From Candidatus Shapirobacteria bacterium (GTDB lineage Bacteria; Patescibacteriota; Microgenomatia; UBA12405; UBA6130), in contig JALTFB010000016.1 of the NCBI GenBank assembly GCA_027007615.1, positions 1-11,250 of the forward strand: 11,250 nucleotides of DNA, given 5' to 3'. The translations under genes were made by a program, and so were the position numbers. The number at the start of each line of letters is the position of its first letter. The first letter of the stretch is position 1. Below are positions 1 through 6,366 of the stretch, piece by piece. The notes beneath the pieces were generated by a model. It did not search any database and was not told the origin of the DNA. It saw only the letters and a program-made list of their open reading frames with translations.

Positions 1-660
1 CAGAGGTTGGCGAAAATTGGAAACAGATAATTTATCTCGTAAAATCCATCTTTCTTTTTTTGCCAAATCTACAATTGTCTTGGGAGAATAATTTCTAAAA
101 GAAATAACTTCTTTAGTCCGCCGTGGCAACGACCGCCGGTCTATGGGCTGGCGGCTAAAGTACCGCCAATTACCATGGCCAAGTTGGCGCAATACTTGCA
201 ACAGATTAAATTTATTGGGAACCTCAAGGATTAGGAAGCCTCCCGGCGCCAACACTTTGTTAATTGCCGTAAAGCTGCCTTGCAAATTTTTTAAATGGTG
301 CAAAACGCGAATCAACAAAATTACCTGAAACTGTTCCGGCCAAGCTGCTAAATTTTCAATATTTCCCTGTTCGTACTCAAAATTTTTAAAATTTATCAGG
401 TATTTTTTACCCTGACGAATTAATTTTTGCGCCGGTTCTAGCAAAACGGCTTCATGAATGTGGGGCAGATAATAAGTGGCTAGCCTGCCAAATCCGGCGC
501 CTATATCCAACAGTTTCCCAAAATTCTTAAGCTGGTTTTGGGGTATAAAACGGAAAAACCTGGCAAGCGCCAGTCTTTCGGCTTGATCCTCGTAGGAACG
601 GTTAAGCCAGTATTTCCGATAATCAAAGTCGGGATCGTTATAAAAAGCTTTCAATGCCAT
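1..660 (-). CDS. Class I SAM-dependent methyltransferase, 3' end cut off by the window
   Basis: Translated from the ATG at 660, the frame stays open to position 1 (220 codons, no stop), so the C-terminus is missing. The glycine-rich SAM-binding motif LLDIGAGFGRLA lies at about residues 44-55. It is followed by an acidic second strand (LLEPA), a strand ending in RVLHHLKN, and a post-motif APGGFLILEVPN. This order is typical of the Methyltransf_11/25 type small-molecule or lipid methyltransferases. The start overlaps the last 10 bases of the upstream lysozyme-like gene, so the two are probably co-transcribed and translationally coupled; no SD is visible. The substrate cannot be read from the sequence. 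The fold is secure, the specific function unknown. Confidence 0.85.
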   Translation of the reverse strand, partial: MALKAFYNDPDFDYRKYWLNRSYEDQAERLALARFFRFIPQNQLKNFGKLLDIGAGFGRLATYYLPHIHEAVLLEPAQKLIRQGKKYLINFKNFEYEQGNIENLAAWPEQFQVILLIRVLHHLKNLQGSFTAINKVLAPGGFLILEVPNKFNLLQVLRQLGHGNWRYFSRQPIDRRSLPRRTKEVISFRNYSPKTIVDLAKKERWILRDKLSVSNFRQPL

Positions 661-1259
661 CTGCCAGTAGTTATTTCTTCCATAAATTGGCGCACTCCAA
701 AAGCCCAAGAACCCTTTGACGGGGGAGTGTAGCGGGCCATTATTTCTTCCGGCGATGTCAGCCCCTTGTCTAAATAATCCCTTTTTAAACCCTCGGCCAC
801 AATCCTAATGGCCTCGGGATAAGAGCTGAACCTTAAAACATTATGACCATAAATACCCCAGCCCCAACAATTATAAGAATTGGTAGGCGCTTTCTTGCAA
901 AGGTTGGATTCTTGTTGGGCAATAGCCACCAAAAGCCGGTAATCTAAGCCAAGCCTTTGTGAAATTTGGAAAATATAATTAGCGTAAGGGGCCAGCGGAG
1001 AATGGTAATGCTCCAAATAATCCCGCAAGAGAATAGGTCGAGCATCGGCGGCAACTACATATTGGCTGGTAGTTGGCGCCGCCGGGTTTGCCATAAATTT
1101 GGACGAGGATAGCGGCAACGTTCTCCGTGTGGCAGTAACCATTCTTGCCGGACCCAGAAATTGCAATAAAGAGGTGCGCCAAATTAATTGTTCAGCAAAA
1201 ATTACCATTGGCACTGCCAGAAAAAAAGCGCCAACGGCTGCGAAATACCCCACTTTCAT
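651..1259 (-). CDS. Membrane-anchored lysozyme/lytic-transglycosylase-like protein
   Basis: About 202 residues from the ATG at 1259. An N-terminal hydrophobic segment (VGYFAAVGAFFLAVPMVIFA) begins almost at once and should act as a signal anchor. A low-complexity linker follows, then a C-terminal domain containing VAIAQQESN, which resembles motif I of SLT-type transglycosylases with the Glu as candidate catalytic acid, and then NCWGWGIYG. I associate this arrangement with CPR envelope proteins. It probably cleaves peptidoglycan outside the membrane. A GTG at 1307 would add 16 residues. I prefer the ATG because a TTGACA, a 17-bp spacer and TGC-CAGGAT end 7 nt before it, matching the leaderless pattern of its neighbours. 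The stop overlaps the methyltransferase start. Enzymatic activity is inferred from motifs only. Confidence 0.75.
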   Translation of the reverse strand: MKVGYFAAVGAFFLAVPMVIFAEQLIWRTSLLQFLGPARMVTATRRTLPLSSSKFMANPAAPTTSQYVVAADARPILLRDYLEHYHSPLAPYANYIFQISQRLGLDYRLLVAIAQQESNLCKKAPTNSYNCWGWGIYGHNVLRFSSYPEAIRIVAEGLKRDYLDKGLTSPEEIMARYTPPSKGSWAFGVRQFMEEITTGRWH

Positions 1260-1266
1260 CTTTTTA

Positions 1267-1295
1267 ATCCTGGCATATTTTTCTAATTGTGTCAA
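1267..1295 (-). promoter_or_regulatory. Candidate promoter of the lysozyme-like gene, inside the alternative N-terminus
   Basis: On the minus strand, consensus -35 TTGACA (1295-1290), 17-bp spacer, then TGC and a weak -10 CAGGAT (1272-1267). The -10 ends 7 nt before the ATG at 1259, which would make a leaderless transcript. The poor -10 match keeps confidence moderate. Confidence 0.45.
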
Positions 1296-1314
1296 CGCCC
1301 GATCCACTTCGAAA

Positions 1315-1342
1315 TTGCATTACCCAACCAATTGCTTATAAT
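1315..1342 (+). promoter_or_regulatory. Promoter of the permease gene, predicted leaderless
   Basis: Perfect -10 TATAAT at 1337-1342 with a weak -35 TTGCAT at 1315-1320, 16-bp spacer. The expected transcription start, 6-7 nt downstream, coincides with the A of the ATG at 1349. No SD precedes the start. Confidence 0.65.
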
Positions 1343-1348
1343 ATATTT

Positions 1349-2422
1349 ATGCTTTTTATGCGCGCAACCTTACTTTTAGTTGGAACCACTTTAGGGGCAG
1401 GCATTTTTGTCTTGCCTTACTTCTTCTCCCAAGCCGGCATTTTGCCAAGCCTTCTAGGCTTATCGCTGCTCACAATTTTGACCATTACCATCAACCTTTT
1501 TTATGCCAAGATCATTTTAGCTACCCCCGGTGACCATCAGCTTGCCGGTTATGCCCAATACTACTTTGGTCTACCCGGCCGATGGATAGCCACATTGGCT
1601 CTCTTTTTGTCTTTATTGGGAGCTTTGACTGCCTACATTATTTTGGGAGGTAACTTTTTGCAAATCCTGGTAGGCAAAGGCGGCCTTTTCTTTTGGCGGT
1701 TTATTTTCCTTGGATTTGCCCTAATAGCTTTTCACGGCGGCCTGCGAAAAATTAGCCTGCTGGAGGCTTTTTTAACATCAATCCTGATTTTCTTGGCATT
1801 AAGCTTGCCTTTTTTAGGCTGGCCATCCTTTGATTGGCACCATTTTCACAACCTTGGCGTTCAACCCCTAGCTTTTTACGGACCTATGCTTTTTGCCCTT
1901 TCCGGATTGGCCATTATTCCCGAGGTAGAAGAAATCTTGCGGAAACGCCGCCGGCTGCTGCCCGCGGCGGTAGTCAGCGGCACTATTTTGGTGGCTATTA
2001 TTTATCTTGTTTTTAGTTTGGGCGTTTGGGGCGTAGTCGGCCCTAAAATAACCCCCGATACCCTAACCAGCCTTACCCGAGTCTTGCCCATGCTGGGACG
2101 CCTAGGAGCCATCCTGGGCGTTCTATCCTGTTTTACTTCTTTTTTGGGGTTGGAAAATGTCCTTCGAGAAATGTTTTACCGCGATTTTTCCTTTTCTTTC
2201 CTAAAGTCTAATTCCCTAACCATCATGGTTCCCGTTTTAGGATTAATTTTGCCGGAATTATGGCTCACTAAAATTTTGGCTCTTACCGGCTCCGTCGCCA
2301 TCGGGCTTACCAATATCTTAGTAAGCCTTATCTTTGCTAAAAGAGCCAAGGGAAGGGGACGCTTTTTAGCCTTGTTTGTTATAATTCTCTTTGCTCTAGG
2401 GCTTGTTAGCCTGTGGCGATAG
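1349..2422 (+). CDS. Aromatic amino acid permease-like transporter (HAAAP/APC superfamily)
   Basis: 357 residues from the ATG at 1349, which I prefer to the ATG at 1289 because a perfect TATAAT sits at 1337-1342, inside the longer version. The protein is almost entirely hydrophobic, with about 10-11 membrane spans. Residues 11-30 carry GTTLGAGIFVLPYFFSQAG, the hallmark first helix of amino acid/polyamine/organocation transporters, with the small-residue break used for substrate binding. Around residues 180-195, FALSGLAIIPEVEE resembles the helix-6 region of the tryptophan/tyrosine permease family. It probably imports an amino acid by ion symport, which fits an organism with limited biosynthesis. 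It is divergent from the lysozyme-like gene and converges on hisS with a 25-bp gap. Substrate is not determinable. Confidence 0.82.
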   Translation: MLFMRATLLLVGTTLGAGIFVLPYFFSQAGILPSLLGLSLLTILTITINLFYAKIILATPGDHQLAGYAQYYFGLPGRWIATLALFLSLLGALTAYIILGGNFLQILVGKGGLFFWRFIFLGFALIAFHGGLRKISLLEAFLTSILIFLALSLPFLGWPSFDWHHFHNLGVQPLAFYGPMLFALSGLAIIPEVEEILRKRRRLLPAAVVSGTILVAIIYLVFSLGVWGVVGPKITPDTLTSLTRVLPMLGRLGAILGVLSCFTSFLGLENVLREMFYRDFSFSFLKSNSLTIMVPVLGLILPELWLTKILALTGSVAIGLTNILVSLIFAKRAKGRGRFLALFVIILFALGLVSLWR

Positions 2423-2436
2423 CCTAATAACGCCAC
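2413..2436. other. Hairpin between convergent permease and hisS
   Basis: Perfect 6-bp inverted repeat GTGGCG (2413-2418) and CGCCAC (2431-2436) around a 12-nt loop spanning the permease stop codon. There is no T-tract on either strand, so it is not a standard intrinsic terminator. It may weakly separate the convergent transcripts or protect 3' ends. Confidence 0.35.
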
Positions 2437-2447
2437 GCTCAACTAAA

Positions 2448-3689
2448 TCAAGAGGTAAGCTTTGCTAAAATTTCTTTCAGGGAATATTGCTTTTGTTGGC
2501 GCTTTTGCAAATTTTTAAGCGTTATCTTTTTTTCAGCGATTTCATCCGGTCCCAAAATAATTGCGTAACGGATGCCGCGGCGGTTGGCGTATTTTATTTG
2601 CCGACTCAACTTTTGTTTTTCATTCAAATAAAGCTCGGTTTTGATGCCTGCCTTTCTCAACTGTTGTGCCAATCGCAGCGATGGTAAAGCCAATTCTGAA
2701 TTAAAGATGGTTACCAGCACTTGGGCCGCCGCTGATATTTCCGACCATAGATTCCGCTCTTCAGCTACCGCCATTAAACGGTCCAGCCCAATACTGCCGC
2801 CAACCGCGGAAATTACCGGTCCCCCCAACTGGTTAATAAGGCTATCGTAACGGCCGCCGCCGGCAATCGCGCCAACGGTTTCATCATCCAAAAAAATTTC
2901 AAAAACCATGCCGGTGTAGTAATCCAGGCCCCGCGTCAGCCAAGGGTCATATTGCCATTGCTTACCTTCTTCCAGTCCTCCCGCTTGAAGAAAAGCAAAA
3001 ATCCGCTTCAAGTTATCATCGGGCCGACTCTTTTCCAATTTAGCTAGGAAAGTTGTTGCCAAATCTTTGCTTAAACCGGCATTTAAAAGTTCCTCTCGAA
3101 ACGCTTTGGGGGAAATTTTTTCTTTCTTGTCCAAGGCGCGCAAAATCGCCTGTTGCTTTTTAGCCTGATTGATACCAACAGCGGCCAAAATTTCATTCAG
3201 CAGCTGGCGCGAATTTATTTTTATCGAGAATTTTTTAAACCCCAAAGCTTTTAAGCTTGCAGCCAGCGTCAAAATAATTTCACTGTCGGCTAGGGGAGAA
3301 GCGCTGCCAAAAATATCCACATCGCATTGGGTAAATTCACGAAACCGGCCCCGTTGCGGTTTTTCAGCCCGAAAAACATTCTGTATTTGGTAACGCCTAA
3401 AGGGCATCTTTATCTGCGGATGCGTGGCCAAAAAACGGCTAACAGGCACGGTCAAATCATAAGGCAAACCCACTTTGCGGCCACCGCGGTCCTTAAAAAT
3501 ATAAAAAAGTTTCTCCGCTTCCTTGCCATATTTACCCGCCAAAACATCAGCGTATTCCAAACCGGGCGTTTCCAACGGCAAAAAACCAAAACTGGCGAAA
3601 GTTTGCCGTAAGATGGCAATAAACCTTTGCTTCATTGCTACTTGCCGAGGCTGAATGTCGCGAAAACCCTTCAAAACACGCGCTTTCAT
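2448..3689 (-). CDS. hisS: Histidine--tRNA ligase (class II)
   Basis: 413 residues, close to the usual bacterial length, charging tRNA-His with histidine in the cytoplasm. Class II core: YDLTVPVSRFLA near residues 77-88; motif 2 with RAEKPQRGRFREFTQCDVD at 107-125, including the ATP-binding arginines; the histidine-specific LTRGLDYYTG at 251-260; AGGGRYD at 276-282; and the motif 3 region SIGLDRL at 299-305. A C-terminal anticodon-binding domain follows from about residue 322. The start ATG at 3689 is 7 nt from an extended -10, so translation is predicted leaderless. It is divergent from glyA and apparently monocistronic. Nothing is missing. Confidence 0.97.
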   Translation of the reverse strand: MKARVLKGFRDIQPRQVAMKQRFIAILRQTFASFGFLPLETPGLEYADVLAGKYGKEAEKLFYIFKDRGGRKVGLPYDLTVPVSRFLATHPQIKMPFRRYQIQNVFRAEKPQRGRFREFTQCDVDIFGSASPLADSEIILTLAASLKALGFKKFSIKINSRQLLNEILAAVGINQAKKQQAILRALDKKEKISPKAFREELLNAGLSKDLATTFLAKLEKSRPDDNLKRIFAFLQAGGLEEGKQWQYDPWLTRGLDYYTGMVFEIFLDDETVGAIAGGGRYDSLINQLGGPVISAVGGSIGLDRLMAVAEERNLWSEISAAAQVLVTIFNSELALPSLRLAQQLRKAGIKTELYLNEKQKLSRQIKYANRRGIRYAIILGPDEIAEKKITLKNLQKRQQKQYSLKEILAKLTS

Positions 3690-3696
3690 TTGCTTA

Positions 3697-3705
3697 ATGT
3701 TACCA
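3697..3705 (-). promoter_or_regulatory. Extended -10 promoter of hisS, predicted leaderless
   Basis: Minus strand TGG-TAACAT (3705-3697), an extended -10 (TGnTAnnnT) ending 7 nt before the hisS ATG. No good -35, as is usual for extended -10 promoters. It overlaps the region upstream of the glyA promoter. Confidence 0.6.
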
Positions 3706-3712
3706 CAACTTT

Positions 3713-3721
3713 TGTTATACT
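3713..3721 (+). promoter_or_regulatory. Extended -10 promoter of glyA, predicted near-leaderless
   Basis: TGT-TATACT at 3713-3721 ends 8 nt before the glyA ATG at 3730, so the transcript should start within 0-2 nt of the start codon. No SD is present in the 8 intervening bases. Confidence 0.6.
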
Positions 3722-3729
3722 AAAGAAAA

Positions 3730-4971
3730 ATGCCCACCATTAAAAAACTTATCAGCCAAGAAAAATTACGCCAGCAAAGGACTTTAATGATGATTCCGTC
3801 GGAAAATTACACTTATCCTGAAGTGCGCCGGGCGGTGGGGTCGGTGCTAATGCATAAATATGCCGAAGGCTACCCCGGCCATCGCTATTACCAAGGCATG
3901 CGGTTTGTAGATCAAATTGAAAAGCTGGCTCAGGAACGGGTAAAGCGGCTTTTTGGCGTTCCCCACGCTAATGTCCAACCCTATTCGGGTTCGCCAGCCA
4001 ATGCCGCCGTTTATTTTGCCCTCTTAAAGCCGGGCGATACCATTATGGGCCTTGCTTTAGACCACGGCGGACACTTGACCCACGGCTACCCGCGAATTAC
4101 TTTTTCCGGCCGCTATTTTCATTCTCTCCAATATCGAATCGCCAAAAACCGGCCACCGTGGTTCGATTTTACCCAACTAGCCAGAGTGGTCCGCCGCGAA
4201 AAGCCTAAAGTTATTGTGGTGGGAACAACTGCCTTCCCACGCCGCTTGCCGTGGAAAAAATTCGCCCAGTTAGCTGCTCTAGTTAATGCCTACCTTTTGG
4301 CCGATATTTCCCATGTGGCCGGCCTAGTGGTTGCCGGCGTTTGCCCCTCACCGGTGCGTTGGGTTGATATCGTGATGACAACCACCCACAAAACTTTGCG
4401 CGGCCCCCGGGGAGCCATTTTGATGGTCACCAAAAAAGGCCTTCGCCACGATTCTAAACTAGCCTGGAAAATTAACCGAGCTATTTTTCCTGGTTTACAA
4501 GGAGGACCTCACTTGGGAGTCATTGCTGGAATCGCCATTATGGCTAAAAAAGCGGCCCAGTCTGAATTTCACCGCTATGGCCAACAGGTGGTTGCTAATG
4601 CCAAAATTCTGGCCCGAGAATTAAAAAAGCGTGGTTGGCGCTTGGTCACCAGTGGTACTGATAATCATCTCTTGGTGGCCGATTTACACCCCTTGACTGT
4701 AGACGGCAAAACGGCGGCAGTTAGGCTGGAAGAAGCCGGCATCATTGTTAATGCCAACGCAATTCCTAATGATCCCCAACCTCCTTTCCGCCCCTCAGGA
4801 ATTCGGCTGGGCACGCCAGCGCTAACAGCTCGGGGGATGGGGGAGAAAGAAATGGTAATTATTGCCGATTGGCTAAACCAGGCTGTACGCAGCAATGATA
4901 ACCAACTTCATTCTCAAATTGCCCAAAAAGTGAAAAAGCTTTGCCGCCAATACCCTATTGACTTGGATTGA
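3730..4971 (+). CDS. glyA: Serine hydroxymethyltransferase
   Basis: 413 residues, normal family length. This PLP enzyme interconverts serine and glycine while loading tetrahydrofolate with a one-carbon unit. Visible signatures: PSENY near the N-terminus with the active-site Glu25; YSGSPAN at 85-91; DHGGHLTHG at 111-119; DISHVAGL at 192-199; TTTHKTLRGPRG at 217-228 with the Schiff-base Lys221; and FRPSGIRLGTPA at 353-364 with the carboxylate-binding Arg. The start follows an extended -10 by 8 nt. The last codons also house the promoters of the cobalamin riboswitch transcript, and the TGA stop lies within TTGACA. There is no terminator between the two, so readthrough into the riboswitch is possible. 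Confidence 0.97.
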   Translation: MPTIKKLISQEKLRQQRTLMMIPSENYTYPEVRRAVGSVLMHKYAEGYPGHRYYQGMRFVDQIEKLAQERVKRLFGVPHANVQPYSGSPANAAVYFALLKPGDTIMGLALDHGGHLTHGYPRITFSGRYFHSLQYRIAKNRPPWFDFTQLARVVRREKPKVIVVGTTAFPRRLPWKKFAQLAALVNAYLLADISHVAGLVVAGVCPSPVRWVDIVMTTTHKTLRGPRGAILMVTKKGLRHDSKLAWKINRAIFPGLQGGPHLGVIAGIAIMAKKAAQSEFHRYGQQVVANAKILARELKKRGWRLVTSGTDNHLLVADLHPLTVDGKTAAVRLEEAGIIVNANAIPNDPQPPFRPSGIRLGTPALTARGMGEKEMVIIADWLNQAVRSNDNQLHSQIAQKVKKLCRQYPIDLD

Positions 4972-4986
4972 CAAAAAGGCTATAAA
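4958..4986 (+). promoter_or_regulatory. Promoter(s) of the riboswitch transcript, inside the end of glyA
   Basis: TTGACT (4958-4963), a 17-bp spacer and TATAAA (4981-4986) form a strong sigma70-type promoter with start near 4993, just upstream of the aptamer's closing stem. A second overlapping option is TTGACA (4968-4973), 16 bp, TAATAG (4990-4995), but its start would fall inside the aptamer's first stem, so the first is favoured. Confidence 0.7.
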
Positions 4987-4994
4987 AAATAATA

Positions 4995-5134
4995 GGGTTG
5001 GAAAATGCCACTGTCCAATTTTAGGATGGGAAGGCATTATTAGCATTGCTAATAACCCGGGAAAACGGTGTGAATCCGTTACTGTACCGCAGCGGTGATG
5101 CCCAGAGGGGATAAGTCCGAAGACCGCCCAGCCC
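4995..5134 (+). ncRNA. Cobalamin (B12) riboswitch aptamer
   Basis: Conserved cobalamin-riboswitch blocks appear in the right order. GGGAA is at 5059-5063. An ACGGTGTGAATCCGT segment around 5065-5079 forms the AACGG/CCGTT hairpin with a 7-nt loop. ACTGTACCGCAGCGGTGATG follows at 5081-5100. The 3' B12-box-like block AAGTCCGAAGACCGCC is at 5113-5128. The ends close through GGGTTGG (4995-5001) with CCAGCCC (5128-5134), one G-U pair. A perfect 8-bp hairpin (5037-5055) lies upstream of the core. The arm between core and B12 box is short, more like compact variants than large AdoCbl types; the preferred ligand form cannot be assigned by eye. It lies in the leader of the 5161-6309 gene. Confidence 0.88.
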
Positions 5135-5140
5135 AATAAA

Positions 5141-5154
5141 GCCTCGAGTAAGGC
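5141..5154 (+). promoter_or_regulatory. Riboswitch expression platform: SD-sequestering hairpin
   Basis: GCCT (5141-5144) pairs with AGGC (5151-5154) around the loop CGAGTA. The only SD-like sequence before the ATG at 5161, AAGG at 5150-5153 with 7-nt spacing, lies mainly in the 3' arm. Stabilising this hairpin when ligand binds would block translation. There is no T-tract, so transcriptional termination is unlikely here. Confidence 0.6.
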
Positions 5155-5160
5155 ATAAAT

Positions 5161-6309
5161 ATGGAGAGATTGAGGATTAGTCACACTACTGTTAAACCTG
5201 CTTATCGTTGGGAGATACCATCTCCAGCTGGCCATCTAAAAGAAATCAGCTTGGCGGCGCTAATGCAAAAGTTAAATAGGCATTACAATGTCCGGGCGGA
5301 TTTAAATTGGATAAAAAATCTTGAAGAGCACGGTGCTCGCTGTTATCTTGTAAATAACCTTCAAGAGTTTCTCGCTGAATATATTGGTCAGCAGCCATTG
5401 GGCGAAACTGTTTACGGCCCAAATTTTGTTATTCCGGGAACAGAAAAAACACTTTTGGAAAGTATGGTTAAAACGGTGAAATTGGCGGAAGCGGAAAACA
5501 ACCCCCTTCTGCCACGTCTGAAAGCTGAAGAAGCAGCCATTAACCAGATAAATACATTAATAAACCAACCCGACGTTGGTCAATTGGCGTGGATTGTTCC
5601 TCCAGGTAACCCTCGGCTAGGATTTGGAAATTATGGCTTCTTGAATACAATTAAAAAAAACGGAAAGCAAATAACCGTAAAATGGTACCGTTATCAACAG
5701 GGGAAATATGATATTTTATTCGGCAGCTCCCAACTCCATTCTAAACTCGGCGGTAACCCGTTGGCGCCATACTCCTCAGAAAACGATATTATCCGCCAGC
5801 CAATTATTATTGGACAAACGAGCCTGTCGTCATTGCGGCAAATAGAACAAATATTGCTTAAAGCTGGCTTACGATTGGAAAAAGGAGAACTGGGTTTTAG
5901 CCAAATTCTTGACCGGCTTAATCCAGAACTTCAAACTTATGCCAGATTGGTTATCACCGCCAAATCGCAAAATTCTTTTGTCGAGCAACAACTTTTCCTG
6001 ATTAAAGCCAAAGAACAACTAGCAAAAGTCTATTATCGAGCCAAAATCATGGCTGCCGCTCAAAAAGACCAGCGAAAAGAACTTAATTGGTTAAATTTAA
6101 AGGCGGATCCGCACTTTACAATATGGCAAAGGGGGGTTCAATCTTTGGTCGGCAGCTGCCCGGCCGTGGGGGTAGAATCCTTAACGATGGTAGCTAAAAA
6201 CCCGTTTTCCCAACCAAAACCGGCAGCCGAGCACGAAGGGATTTGCCCTCGCTGTGGCGCGCCGTTGGATTCCCGTGGCCATTGTCCCCAATGCGGCTAC
6301 CAGCGTTAA
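5161..6309 (+). CDS. Unknown protein with C-terminal zinc ribbon, under a cobalamin riboswitch
   Basis: 382 residues; I do not recognise the family. The start ATG is set by the AAGG SD 7 nt upstream. The protein looks soluble, with no signal peptide or membrane helix. The N-terminal third is charged and mostly helical. A middle segment near residues 140-175 contains LAWIVPPGNPRLGFGNYGFLN, followed by basic and aromatic residues and then NDIIRQPIIIG. A helical stretch follows (about 220-310). The extreme C-terminus is a short zinc ribbon, C362-x2-C365-x9-C375-x2-C378, after a flexible linker. Its place behind a B12 riboswitch suggests a role in cobalamin uptake, salvage or replacement of a B12-dependent step, but the sequence does not show which. 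It resembles no corrinoid enzyme I know and lacks the DxHxxG B12-binding motif. Confidence 0.85.
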   Translation: MERLRISHTTVKPAYRWEIPSPAGHLKEISLAALMQKLNRHYNVRADLNWIKNLEEHGARCYLVNNLQEFLAEYIGQQPLGETVYGPNFVIPGTEKTLLESMVKTVKLAEAENNPLLPRLKAEEAAINQINTLINQPDVGQLAWIVPPGNPRLGFGNYGFLNTIKKNGKQITVKWYRYQQGKYDILFGSSQLHSKLGGNPLAPYSSENDIIRQPIIIGQTSLSSLRQIEQILLKAGLRLEKGELGFSQILDRLNPELQTYARLVITAKSQNSFVEQQLFLIKAKEQLAKVYYRAKIMAAAQKDQRKELNWLNLKADPHFTIWQRGVQSLVGSCPAVGVESLTMVAKNPFSQPKPAAEHEGICPRCGAPLDSRGHCPQCGYQR

Positions 6310-6352
6310 CGGGCAATTCTTCAATATCTGGGCAACTGAGACAAACAAATTC

Positions 6353-6361
6353 TGCTAAAAT
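6353..6361 (+). promoter_or_regulatory. Extended -10 promoter of thiI, predicted leaderless
   Basis: TGC-TAAAAT at 6353-6361 ends 5 nt before the ATG at 6367, so transcription should begin at or within about 2 nt of the start codon. No clear -35 and no SD. Confidence 0.6.
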
Positions 6362-6366
6362 AAGCC

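Noticed and set aside
1289..1348. Extended N-terminus for the permease from the ATG at 1289
   Set aside because: A perfect TATAAT and likely transcription start lie inside it, and the extra 20 residues look non-homologous to transporter N-termini.
5005..5011. GCCACTG-like sequence read as the B12 box itself
   Set aside because: The real 3' box-like block is AAGTCCGAAGACCGCC at 5113-5128; the 5' occurrence is in the variable leader part.
5037..5055. Perfect 8-bp hairpin TTATTAGC-ATT-GCTAATAA as a terminator
   Set aside because: It is followed by CCCGGG rather than a T-run and lies inside the cobalamin aptamer, so it is a structural arm.
4665..5235. Minus-strand open frames across the end of glyA and the riboswitch
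   Set aside because: They run antisense to a certain gene and a structured RNA, have no start signals and resemble no protein.
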